From positions 1 to 30,584 of the forward strand of contig WJJC01000009.1 of NCBI GenBank assembly GCA_014729945.1: a stretch of 30,584 bases of DNA, written 5' to 3'. Below, piece after piece: positions 1 through 6,886 of the stretch (within the stretch, counting starts at the first letter, position 1; every line of letters starts with the position of its first letter). The translations under genes and the position numbers were made by a program. The notes below the pieces were generated by a model that searched no databases, was not told the origin of the DNA, and worked only from the letters and a program-made list of their open reading frames with translations. The DNA is from Candidatus Bathyarchaeota archaeon. Lineage in GTDB: Archaea; Thermoproteota; Bathyarchaeia; TCS64.

Positions 1-1
1 A

Positions 2-751
2 CATCGTGTAGTTGAGTCTAATTTCAGGGAGATCGTCAACGAGTTGATGATTTACGCGTATTTTGGGGAAGAGATAAGATATGATTGGTATGGGCGGGTG
101 ATGCATGGGTTGGCGTTGACTGGTTTATGTGCACCGGTCTCGGTGCGGTGTGGTTTATCTCGGCTGTATATTGCGGCTACTCATTCAGCAGATAACCCGG
201 TGGCCTGGGGATCCTGCCCGGATATTGATAATAATATTCAATGGGATGGGACGCGTGTGATTCATGATGGTTATTTGTTTAGTCGTCAGGAGCGGGTTGA
301 ACGTATTGCGGAACATTACGGGGATGGGATTTACATTAGGAGTTGTTACCGGTCGGAGGATGGTTTGAATTGCTGTGATTGTGAGAAGTGTTATAGAACT
401 ATTATTGGATTGGTGTTGGCGGGTGTTGATCCAGAGGATTTTGGTTTTATGATGAGGCCGGGGGTGTTCAATGAGATTAAGGATGATTTACTGGTTGGAA
501 GATTTCGCTTCGGGGAGGACGAATTGTATATGTGGCGTGATCTACAGAAGAATATAGAGATAAATGAAGACAATATTCCTGAGGTGCAGGAGTTTTTACG
601 GTGGTTGAAAGAGGTGGATCTCAGAGAGTTTGTTGATCCGGAGCCTCCAGGGGCGGGTGCTCTTTGTTTGGTTAGGTATGTTCCAGCGGGGTTGGTAGCT
701 AAGATGGTGGAGGTATTAGATTTGAAGAGTTTAAGGCGTTTACTGAAGTAG
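2..751 (+). CDS. QueC-like ATP-pyrophosphatase family protein (5' truncated by window edge)
   Basis: The reading frame is open from the first bases of the window, so the true start lies upstream and only the C-terminal part is present. The visible protein carries a cysteine cluster (Cys, then about eight residues, then CCDCEKCYR). It matches the zinc-binding C-x2-C-x2-C-x2-R end of QueC-like ATP-pyrophosphatases (adenine nucleotide alpha-hydrolase fold). Before it are stretches (ATHSADNPVAWGS, then VIHDG) that resemble the nucleotide-binding second half of such proteins found in polysaccharide or modification clusters. The ATP-loop (SGGxDS) would be in the missing N-terminus, so activity cannot be judged. 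The substrate is unknown. The gene ends with TAG and converges on the AOR gene across about 50 bases. Family assignment is moderate and function is not resolved. Confidence 0.6.
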   Translation, partial: HRVVESNFREIVNELMIYAYFGEEIRYDWYGRVMHGLALTGLCAPVSVRCGLSRLYIAATHSADNPVAWGSCPDIDNNIQWDGTRVIHDGYLFSRQERVERIAEHYGDGIYIRSCYRSEDGLNCCDCEKCYRTIIGLVLAGVDPEDFGFMMRPGVFNEIKDDLLVGRFRFGEDELYMWRDLQKNIEINEDNIPEVQEFLRWLKEVDLREFVDPEPPGAGALCLVRYVPAGLVAKMVEVLDLKSLRRLLK

Positions 752-799
752 TTGTTTTTAGGTTATAGATCTGGGTACTGGGATAGCTGCGTGTTGGTT

Positions 800-2641
800 T
801 TACTGGTTTAGGTGTTGGAGGTCTTCCCAGACCCAGCCTATGTCCAGTTTGTCCAGAGTCTCTTTTGTGGGAACGCCTTCGGAGGTCCACCCCATCTTTG
901 TGTAGTAGTTTTCCAGCATCTCGTCCCAGTGAGCCATTATGTTTTTTCCCTTGGTGGGACCGTCAGCTGGTTTGGAGCCGTACCTGTTTGATGGGTAATC
1001 GTCTTCTTTTTCCATGCCTGTTTGTAGATTGAAGGCTCTAAGAAGATTGACAGCGCGAAGACCTATGTTCCAGGCTTCTTCTGGCCTCATATTCCATCCT
1101 GTGGCGGCGGAAATGGCTTCTGCTAGTCTCGTGTGGTTCATCCTTGTGTTGAATCTGCATGTGACTGCGCTGTCCTCGAGTTGCATGAGACCTTTCGTCC
1201 GAGCGACCTCGTTACTGATAAGTAAGGGGTTTTCTGGGCCCTGGGCGTCTGGGACCATGACGCTCATATGAGTCTCAATGGTCCCCGTATTGCTTACGCT
1301 GGTGTCAAACATCTCCGCCCACCGGTTTCGATGGTCGTGGCCTCTTGGGGTATTGCCTTTCCTTGTGTATATAGCAGCTTTAGCTGCTTCTCCTCCAAGT
1401 TGCTGAGATGCACGTTTTACGCCTTCTGCTAGTTTGTCTCCGAAGCCTTCCCTGTCGGTGATCATATGTAATATTTTTTTTGCGGCTTCTGGGTCTCCGA
1501 AGCCTGTCTTGAAGCCTACTTGTTTCTCTGTGAGCCAACCTTGTTCCATGCCTTCCATAACCCAGGCTACTATCCATCCGGCTTCGTTGTTGTCTAGGCC
1601 GAGGCGGTCGGTTAATCCGCTTAGCATCATGGTGGCTTCAGGGTTTGTGATTCCTGTTAGTGGACCCCATGCTGCCATTTGTTCGTACTCTGGTTCCTCG
1701 ACGTGGCATTTGTATGGGCCTTCTTTGATCTGGAACATGGTGGAGTGGAGTAGTCTACAGTTCCAGCAGGGTATTCTCTGGGTTTGGTATTTTTCTCGAA
1801 GGGTTTTTTCGGTATATTTCTCTGTGTCTTCGCGTGCTAGACCCCAGTTGTATGTGCTATAGTTTTTTACGGGGAGGGCTCCGTTTTGGCTTTTCCACAT
1901 AGTGGCTACGCTGCCGATAGTGCCGGTGAAGTATTCCACGTCTTCATACATTTTTTGGGAGATTTTTTGTAGTTTTTCTCTGTCGTATACTGGGATGTGG
2001 GCGTCTCCTCTGAAGGCTATGATGGCTTTGAGGTGTTTGCTGCCTATGACTGCTCCAGAGCCGTTGTGACTGGCGCTGTGGCCGTGGTCGATAAAGGTTC
2101 CAGCCCATTTAACCTGATTTTCTCCGGCGGGACCGATGCTGAGTACGCTGGCTGATCTGTTCTTTGAGCCATGGATTTCTCGTAGTTTATCTGTGACTTG
2201 ATAAGTGTCAAGGTCTTGGAGTTGTGATGCGTCATGTAGTATTGCTTTTCCGTTTTTTAGTTCCAAGTATTTCCATTTTTCAGCTTGCCCCTTCAGGATT
2301 ACTCCGTCGAAGCCGCTGAATTTCAGGTAGGCGCCGAATAGGCCGTTTGCTTGGGTGCTTGTGGCGCCTTCGGTTAGGGCACCTTTGGTTACGAGGCTGA
2401 TAGTTCCTGAGCCGCCTATGCTTGTGCCTGTTAGGGGTCCGGTGCCGATGAATACGGTGTTACGTGGGTCATTGTATTCAATATCGCGTGGGACCTGTTC
2501 GTAGAGGGTTTTTGCGCCTAGGGCTGTGCCGCCCAGATATTTTCTGAGTGTATTTTTGTCGTATTGTATTTTTTTGGTTGTTTCTTTTGTTAGGTCTACT
2601 TCTAAGTAGACGCCGGCGTAGGATTTGACCATAAAACTCAC
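800..2641 (-). CDS. aldehyde:ferredoxin oxidoreductase family tungsto/molybdopterin protein
   Basis: This is a full-length AOR-superfamily protein (about 610 residues, as usual for the family). The family oxidises aldehydes or other substrates at a tungsten-bis-pterin site and passes electrons to ferredoxin through a [4Fe-4S] cluster. The N-terminal domain (about residues 4-210) includes GPLTGTSIGGSGT and the NGSGAVIGSKHLKAI pterin-binding stretch. The C-terminal domain follows, with EEPEYEQMAAWGPLTG around residue 320. Cluster ligands expected as C-x2-C-x3-C plus a distal Cys appear as C292, C295, H299 and C495, so the third ligand is His instead of Cys. The frame opens with GTG at 2641, but ATG at 2632 (product MVKSYAG...) fits the family start better. 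It is divergent from a MoaD-like carrier, a common partner of AOR genes. The substrate cannot be inferred. Confidence 0.93.
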   Translation of the reverse strand: MSFMVKSYAGVYLEVDLTKETTKKIQYDKNTLRKYLGGTALGAKTLYEQVPRDIEYNDPRNTVFIGTGPLTGTSIGGSGTISLVTKGALTEGATSTQANGLFGAYLKFSGFDGVILKGQAEKWKYLELKNGKAILHDASQLQDLDTYQVTDKLREIHGSKNRSASVLSIGPAGENQVKWAGTFIDHGHSASHNGSGAVIGSKHLKAIIAFRGDAHIPVYDREKLQKISQKMYEDVEYFTGTIGSVATMWKSQNGALPVKNYSTYNWGLAREDTEKYTEKTLREKYQTQRIPCWNCRLLHSTMFQIKEGPYKCHVEEPEYEQMAAWGPLTGITNPEATMMLSGLTDRLGLDNNEAGWIVAWVMEGMEQGWLTEKQVGFKTGFGDPEAAKKILHMITDREGFGDKLAEGVKRASQQLGGEAAKAAIYTRKGNTPRGHDHRNRWAEMFDTSVSNTGTIETHMSVMVPDAQGPENPLLISNEVARTKGLMQLEDSAVTCRFNTRMNHTRLAEAISAATGWNMRPEEAWNIGLRAVNLLRAFNLQTGMEKEDDYPSNRYGSKPADGPTKGKNIMAHWDEMLENYYTKMGWTSEGVPTKETLDKLDIGWVWEDLQHLNQ

Positions 2642-2681
2642 ATATTTAGTTGTAGTAGATATTCAAAAAGGTTACAACCTG

Positions 2682-2963
2682 TTGAAGATCACTGTTAGGT
2701 TTTATGGTGTGGCTTATGAGGCGGCGGGGGTTAGGGAGTGGAGTCGCGGGGTGCCGGTGGGTTTGGTTGTGGGGGATCTCTTGGGGTTGTTAGTGGCGGT
2801 TTTTCCGGGATTGGGTAAGTTGGTGTTTGATGATGAGGGTGTTTTGAGGGAGTATCTTGGCGTCTGGGTTAATGGTCGGGATATTTTGGGGTTAAATGGT
2901 TATGACACGAAGCTCCATGGGGGAGATATTGTGTATATTGTCCCGCCCATCGGCGGTGGATAG
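2682..2963 (+). CDS. MoaD/ThiS family sulfur carrier protein
   Basis: This is a small beta-grasp protein of about 93 residues that begins KITVRFYGVAYEAAG and ends in a PPIGGG tail. The terminal Gly-Gly is the site that is adenylated and thiocarboxylated in MoaD/ThiS/SAMP-type carriers, which supply sulfur for molybdopterin or tungstopterin dithiolene synthesis. The frame is open further upstream to 2625, but that would overlap the divergent AOR start. The TTG at 2682 gives a canonical MoaD N-terminus and is preferred. It sits head to head with the AOR gene with about 40-50 bases between starts, so the two probably share a control region and the carrier probably serves pterin cofactor synthesis for that enzyme. 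A role as an ubiquitin-like modifier (SAMP) is an alternative. Confidence 0.85.
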   Translation: MKITVRFYGVAYEAAGVREWSRGVPVGLVVGDLLGLLVAVFPGLGKLVFDDEGVLREYLGVWVNGRDILGLNGYDTKLHGGDIVYIVPPIGGG

Positions 2964-3027
2964 TTGGGAAATGGATCTATGATGATAGACGTCTAGGGGC
3001 CGTGGGTATTTGTGTCCGGGTTATGTG

Positions 3028-3041
3028 ATATATTTATTTTT
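3028..3041 (+). terminator. T-rich terminator after the MoaD gene
   Basis: A run of T residues (tatttattttttaa) lies about 65 bases after the MoaD stop and ahead of the HxlR promoter, the usual form of an archaeal terminator. No stem-loop precedes it. Confidence 0.35.
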
Positions 3042-3069
3042 TAAGGATTTGCAGGTTTGGCGTTAACAC

Positions 3070-3120
3070 TTTACTGTAAATATTAAAGCATTTAAAGGGT
3101 AAAGAGTAAAGGATTACAGT
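3070..3120 (+). promoter_or_regulatory. promoter and likely autoregulatory operator of the HxlR gene
   Basis: A near-palindrome TTTACTGTAAA (3070-3080) contains ACTGTAA. Its exact inverse, TTACAGT, lies at 3114-3120. The two arms flank a TATA-like CATTTAAAG (about 3089-3097) and repeated GTAAAG words. Inverted arms around the TATA box just before a winged-helix gene suggest autorepression. The regulator binding is inferred. Confidence 0.4.
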
Positions 3121-3130
3121 TGATGAAGAG

Positions 3131-3463
3131 ATGGAAAGTAAAGACTGCGCTGGATGTATCCTGCCCCCGCTGGGAGACGAATTCATAAGCCTGCTAGGGA
3201 GCAGAGGAGCCATTGGTATACTCTTCATATTCTGCTGCACCGAGCAGGCTCTGAGGTTCAACGAAATTAACGATCTTATGAACCATATTAGCACCAAGAC
3301 CCTCTCCACTAGGCTGAAACAGTTGGAGAGATATGGTATCCTGAAGAGAATAGCTTATAATGAGATCCCGCCTCGGGTGGAGTACTCTATAACGGATAAG
3401 GGTCAAGAGTTGGCGGATTCCTTGATGCCCTTGATTGAGTGGATCACTAAGAACCACCAATGA
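3131..3463 (+). CDS. HxlR family winged-helix transcriptional regulator
   Basis: This 110-residue protein has the complete HxlR (DUF24) pattern. There is an N-terminal Cys pair (C6, C9) before LPPLGDEFISLLGSRGAIGIL, then RFNEINDLMNHISTKTLSTRLKQLE as the recognition segment. The wing PPRVEYSITDKGQEL and a final helix ending in IEWITK follow. HxlR proteins often sense redox state or reactive electrophiles through the N-terminal Cys. The ATG at 3131 gives the expected family length, and an overlapping ATG at 3123 is out of frame. It ends three bases short of the convergent arsR end, so the two transcripts must meet. The target gene is not evident. Autoregulation is suggested by the inverted repeat upstream. 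Confidence 0.9.
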   Translation: MESKDCAGCILPPLGDEFISLLGSRGAIGILFIFCCTEQALRFNEINDLMNHISTKTLSTRLKQLERYGILKRIAYNEIPPRVEYSITDKGQELADSLMPLIEWITKNHQ

Positions 3464-3466
3464 AGG

Positions 3467-3841
3467 TTATATTTTTTCTATAATGAAATCAGTGATGGGG
3501 TTTTCTGTTATGGAGTAGTAAATGAATTTGCCCTCTCGTCGTTTCTCAACTAGTCCGGCTTCCTCCAGTTTTTTCACATGATAGGTGAGGTTTGGTTGTG
3601 TTGATCTAGTCGCGGCTGTGAGTTCACAGTTGCACATCTCCCGGAAGGTAAGTAAGTGAAGTATCTGGAGTCTTTTTTCATCTGATAGGCTCTCGAATAT
3701 TTTGACGTATCGGGGGATATCTTTATTACTAAAATATTTCTCTGTTACTTCTCCCAATTTAGCTTCATGTTTGGATGAGTCGTCTAGGTCGCAGAAGTGG
3801 GTTTCAAGTATTTGTTGCAGTTCTTCTCGTGGTGAACTCAT
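3467..3841 (-). CDS. arsR: ArsR family metal/metalloid-responsive repressor
   Basis: This 124-residue protein has an ArsR winged-helix domain at about residues 43-120: FESLSDEKRLQILHLL, then MCNCEL, then QPNLTYHVKKLEEAGLVEKRREGKFIYYSI. The C70-N-C72 pair in the alpha-3 helix is equivalent to the ELCVCDL metalloid-sensing motif of arsenite repressors. The third Cys of the E. coli site is absent here. About 40 extra N-terminal residues include another Cys (C17). The gene is divergent from a Usp pseudogene and an ACR3 pump, so it most likely represses them and itself when As(III) or Sb(III) is absent. Assignment to arsenic rests on the CxC motif plus the ACR3 neighbour. Confidence 0.85.
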   Translation of the reverse strand: MSSPREELQQILETHFCDLDDSSKHEAKLGEVTEKYFSNKDIPRYVKIFESLSDEKRLQILHLLTFREMCNCELTAATRSTQPNLTYHVKKLEEAGLVEKRREGKFIYYSITENPITDFIIEKI

Positions 3842-3861
3842 ATGGCATTCCTTTATATCTA

Positions 3862-3891
3862 CATATAAATAGTTTTAAAAATTTTTATATG
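3862..3891. promoter_or_regulatory. divergent arsR/usp promoter with inverted repeat (likely ArsR box 1)
   Basis: CATATAAA (3862-3869) and its exact reverse complement TTTATATG (3884-3891) flank a very AT-rich centre in the arsR/usp intergenic space and overlap TATA-like sequence for both directions. A similar element (22 of 29 positions when 3863-3891 is aligned with 4282-4310) lies immediately before ACR3. The match supports control of both units by ArsR, but AT richness inflates such similarity. Confidence 0.5.
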
Positions 3892-3904
3892 TTTTCATTT
3901 TTTT

Positions 3905-4291
3905 ATGGTATTGCGTGCAAAGAAGATAGTGGTCGGGTATGATGGATCTGATTACTCGAAACAAGCATTGAGAAAAGCAGAGAAGATCGCGCATCAAGGC
4001 GGTTCGAGGATTATTATCGTAAATATCTACAGGAAGATGATCACCAAATCATTTAGTGAGAAACTGCTTAGGGAAGCTGAAGAGAGCCTGGCCCGGGGTA
4101 GAGGTGGAGACGGTCTCAGCCAGAAACACGGATGTAGCAGAGGAGCTAGTAGAGATTGCTGAAAGAATAGGAACAGATCTCTTGGTTGTGGGGAGTCGTG
4201 GTATGGGTGAACTGCCTCGGTCTTACTGGAAAGTGTAAGCCAAGGTGTGACAACGGATTCAAGAGTGGATACCCTGATAACCCATAAATAA
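3905..4291 (+). pseudogene. universal stress protein (UspA family), broken by two compensating frameshifts
   Basis: The gene starts at ATG 3905 with a clear Usp N-terminus (KIVVGYDGSDYSKQALRKAEKIA, given here only as family evidence in part: VVGYDGS, then IIIVNIY). Near the GGGG run at 4096-4099 the coding frame slips by one base. The next stretch (VEVETVSARNTDVAEEL, then LLVVGSRGMGELPR, the ATP-binding G-x2-G motif) is read in another frame to about 4218. The original frame then resumes (LLESVSQGVTTDSRVDTLITHK) to TAA at 4289-4291. The net length is that of a small intact Usp domain, so either one extra and one missing base are sequencing errors or the gene has decayed. The product would otherwise truncate at 4162. 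It sits between arsR and ACR3. Confidence 0.85.
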
Positions 4292-4310
4292 TTTTAAATT
4301 TGTTTATGTG
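4282..4310 (+). promoter_or_regulatory. ACR3 promoter with second ArsR-box-like element
   Basis: This AT-rich element resembles the one at 3863-3891 (22 of 29 positions). It contains a TATA-like TAATTTTAAAT and ends four bases before the ATG at 4314. Its position over the start site would suit repression by ArsR. Binding is inferred, not shown. Confidence 0.45.
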
Positions 4311-4313
4311 TTC

Positions 4314-5363
4314 ATGGGTTGTGATATTACATTGAAGGAAGAACATGTACGTTTAAGCATATTCGAGAAATACCTAGCAATCTGGGTCCTAGTATGCATG
4401 GGAATAGGGATAGCGTTATCCCAGTACTACCCAGTCCTGGGTCAGACCTTTGATGCCTGGCAGATCAGAGGAATATCCGTCCCAATAGGCATCTGTCTAT
4501 TCCTGATGATGTACCCTGCTCTACTGAACCTTCAGATGGGTGAACTCAAGAAGCTAATGCTCAACCCGAAACCCATCATCCTAACCATCTTCTCCAACTG
4601 GATAGTGGCCCCGCTGGTGACAGCTTATCTCGCTAAATACTTACTAGCCGGGTACGACCAGTTGATCGTGGCCGCGATACTCCTGGGCTCTAGCCCGTGC
4701 ACAGCCATGGTGCTGGTCTGGGGGTCACTGGCTGATGGAAACCAGGAGCAGAACATTATCAACACTAGCCTGAACACGGTCACCATCATGGTGCTGTACG
4801 CGCCCGTGGTCTCCCTGTTAACGGGTCTACAGAATATACCCATAGACCGGGGATTACTGGTTATATCAATACTCGCCTTCATAGGGTTACCTCTATTAAT
4901 CGGGTATATCTCCAAGAACTATATCATAGAGAATAAGGGATGGGAATGGTTTGAGTACACCTACCGCCCCGCTGTGGGACAAGTCTCCATACTGGCGTTG
5001 TTAACCACGTTAATCGTGCTTTTCTCCATGAACGGGGAAGTCTTACTTAATAATCCTGATTTGATGGTGAAGATGTCGATTCCCCTGATTTTGGGGTTCA
5101 TTATAGTGGTGGGGTATAACATTCTGGTTACCCGGTTTGCGGGACTTGCTTATCCGGAGGCTATTATCAGTGTTTTGATCGGTTCATCCAGTCATTTTGA
5201 GATAGCCATCGCTACAGCTATCAGTCTGTATGGGTTAAACAGTCAGGCTGCGCTAGGTACAACCATGGGGTTATTCTGGGAGGTTCCCATAATGTTGGGT
5301 CTAGTCTATCTGGGTAAATGGCTTGGTGAGAAAAGTTACTGGAAAAACACGGATACTCAATAG
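4314..5363 (+). CDS. acr3: ACR3 family arsenite efflux permease
   Basis: This polytopic membrane protein of about 349 residues (ten hydrophobic segments expected) belongs to the bile/arsenite/riboflavin transporter group. ACR3 proteins expel As(OH)3 or Sb(III) using the ion gradient. Diagnostic residues are visible. The SSPCTAMVLVWG segment holds the conserved Cys (131 counting from the GTG at 4308, 129 from ATG 4314). The SSSHFEIAIATAISLYG segment holds the conserved Glu (298 or 296). The ATG at 4314 is preferred because a TATA-like box lies about 25 bases upstream. Together with arsR and the matching upstream elements it forms an arsenic-resistance module. No arsenate reductase gene (arsC) is visible in the window. 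Confidence 0.93.
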   Translation: MGCDITLKEEHVRLSIFEKYLAIWVLVCMGIGIALSQYYPVLGQTFDAWQIRGISVPIGICLFLMMYPALLNLQMGELKKLMLNPKPIILTIFSNWIVAPLVTAYLAKYLLAGYDQLIVAAILLGSSPCTAMVLVWGSLADGNQEQNIINTSLNTVTIMVLYAPVVSLLTGLQNIPIDRGLLVISILAFIGLPLLIGYISKNYIIENKGWEWFEYTYRPAVGQVSILALLTTLIVLFSMNGEVLLNNPDLMVKMSIPLILGFIIVVGYNILVTRFAGLAYPEAIISVLIGSSSHFEIAIATAISLYGLNSQAALGTTMGLFWEVPIMLGLVYLGKWLGEKSYWKNTDTQ

Positions 5364-5382
5364 TTTCCTATTCAATTACTAC

Positions 5383-5394
5383 CACTTTTTTTAA
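5383..5394 (+). terminator. T-run terminator after ACR3
   Basis: The sequence ccactttttttaat starts about 20 bases after the ACR3 stop. It is a typical archaeal oligo-T terminator with no obvious hairpin. Confidence 0.45.
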
Positions 5395-5526
5395 TGCTCA
5401 GTGATATGGCCTAAGATTATGAAGGGAATAGAAACGGGGTCTAGTTGAGGGTGTTCTCTAATATTAGTTTTTAGGGTTTTGTGAATAAGATTTATTTTGA
5501 AGCCCTGCTTATTTGGGGGGATATTA

Positions 5527-6774
5527 TTGACTAAGAAACCTCCTGTTGAGACCCGTTTTTTCTATGGCTGGGTAATGGTGTTTTTCGCTGGTTTTACTCT
5601 GTTTTTTAGTGGGCCAGGGCAGACATTTAGCGTGAGCGTGTTTATTGATAGTTATATCAATGAATTTGGGTGGAGCCGTAGCCTTGTATCCGGAATGTAT
5701 AGTATGGGTACTCTCGCTGCTGGTGTGGTGATGAGTGTTGTTGGGGGGCTTTTTGATAGATATGGTCATAGAAGAATGAGTACGCTGGTAGCGGCGTTTT
5801 TCGGTGCTGCTTGTATATATATGAGTTTTATAAAGAGCCTGCCCATGCTTTTTGTTGGATTCTTTCTAATCCGGTTGCTAGGTCAGGGTAGTATGAGTCT
5901 AATCGGTACGACTCTTGTTCCTCAGTGGTTTATTAGAAATCGGGGGCGTGCGCTTAGTATTTTTAGTTTATTTGGGGCGCTAGGCCTTGCTACTATCCCA
6001 TCTATTAACACGTGGATTATTCAGAACATCAGTTGGCAGATGGGTTGGAGAGTGTGGGCATTGTTGCTCTGGTTCTTTGTGGCGCCTTTGGTTTATTTCT
6101 TTGTTAGGACTAGGCCCGAGGATGTGGGGTTGCTTCCTGATGGCGATGTGATTGATAGCGCCAGTGAAGAGGTTCAGTTTGTTGAGGAGGTCTCTTGGAC
6201 GTTAAGGGAGGCGGTTAAGACACGTGCTTTCTGGATCATAGTTTACTTAATTATCGTACCCAGTGCTATCAACACAGGTTGCATGTTTCACCAGATCAGT
6301 ATACTTGGTGAGGCTGGATTATCCCCACAGCAGGCAGCGCTTATCAACGGGGTTATCAGCGTGGTTAGAATTCCTTTTATCTTGATTGCTGGTCAGTTAG
6401 CGGATCGTATTCAGTTACGGTTTCTTCTGACGGTTAGTCAGTTTTTAATAGGTTTAATGCTAATTACTCTGTATTTCGCTAACTCGGTTCCAATTGTTAT
6501 CATGTACGGTGTGTTTTTTGGGCTTCAGATGGCGTTACAGAGCCTCGCCATTGGGGCTATTTGGCCTGATTATTATGGTAGACGCTATCTCGGAACAATT
6601 AGAGGCGTAACGATGATGGTAGGCGTCATCGGATCTGCACTAGGGCCCTTACCGTTTGGTTATGCTTATGATATCTTTGGCGGATACGGGGAGATTATAA
6701 TGGTTTCATTAATTCTCCCTTTGCTGGGTACGGTGCTTGCATTATTGGCCACGAAGCCTGTGAAAAAAGAATAG
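5527..6774 (+). CDS. MFS transporter, monocarboxylate/oxalate-formate antiporter type
   Basis: This is a major facilitator protein of about 415 residues with two six-helix halves. The N-half has the MFS signature GGLFDRYGHRRM after helix 2 and GWVMVFFAGF near the start. A charged central loop (RTRPEDVGLLPDGD, then EEVQFVEEVSWTLREAV) separates the halves, and the C-half has GQLADRIQLRF. The RPEDVGLLPDG loop and overall layout are those of the oxalate/formate and monocarboxylate-type MFS families. Substrate is not determinable. The frame is open to 5497, but a GGGGGG stretch ends six bases before the TTG at 5527 (product MTKKPPVETRF), which is preferred. The neighbouring N-acyl-D-amino-acid deacylase has its own promoter. 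Uptake of an acylated amino acid or its product is possible but speculative. Confidence 0.85.
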   Translation: MTKKPPVETRFFYGWVMVFFAGFTLFFSGPGQTFSVSVFIDSYINEFGWSRSLVSGMYSMGTLAAGVVMSVVGGLFDRYGHRRMSTLVAAFFGAACIYMSFIKSLPMLFVGFFLIRLLGQGSMSLIGTTLVPQWFIRNRGRALSIFSLFGALGLATIPSINTWIIQNISWQMGWRVWALLLWFFVAPLVYFFVRTRPEDVGLLPDGDVIDSASEEVQFVEEVSWTLREAVKTRAFWIIVYLIIVPSAINTGCMFHQISILGEAGLSPQQAALINGVISVVRIPFILIAGQLADRIQLRFLLTVSQFLIGLMLITLYFANSVPIVIMYGVFFGLQMALQSLAIGAIWPDYYGRRYLGTIRGVTMMVGVIGSALGPLPFGYAYDIFGGYGEIIMVSLILPLLGTVLALLATKPVKKE

Positions 6775-6844
6775 ATTTTGCTATAGAGAGATGGGGTTTA
6801 ACTGGTTTAGTATATTCAGAGTTTTGGTGCTTCTAGGAAGATAT

Positions 6845-6865
6845 CTAAGTACTTAGTTATAAAAA
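6845..6865 (+). promoter_or_regulatory. deacylase promoter: perfect palindrome directly abutting the TATA box
   Basis: CTAAGTACTTAG (6845-6856) is a perfect 12-base palindrome. It is followed with no gap by TTATAAAAA (6857-6865), centred 26 bases before the ATG at 6887. The gene is therefore probably leaderless, and the palindrome occupies the BRE position where a regulator would help or block TFB/TBP. Confidence 0.5.
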
Positions 6866-6886
6866 CTCAAAAGAGATATACTTTGT

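Noticed and set aside
1014..1862. Plus-strand frames of 85 and 142 codons inside the AOR gene
   Set aside because: They are antisense shadows of a clearly conserved AOR coding sequence.
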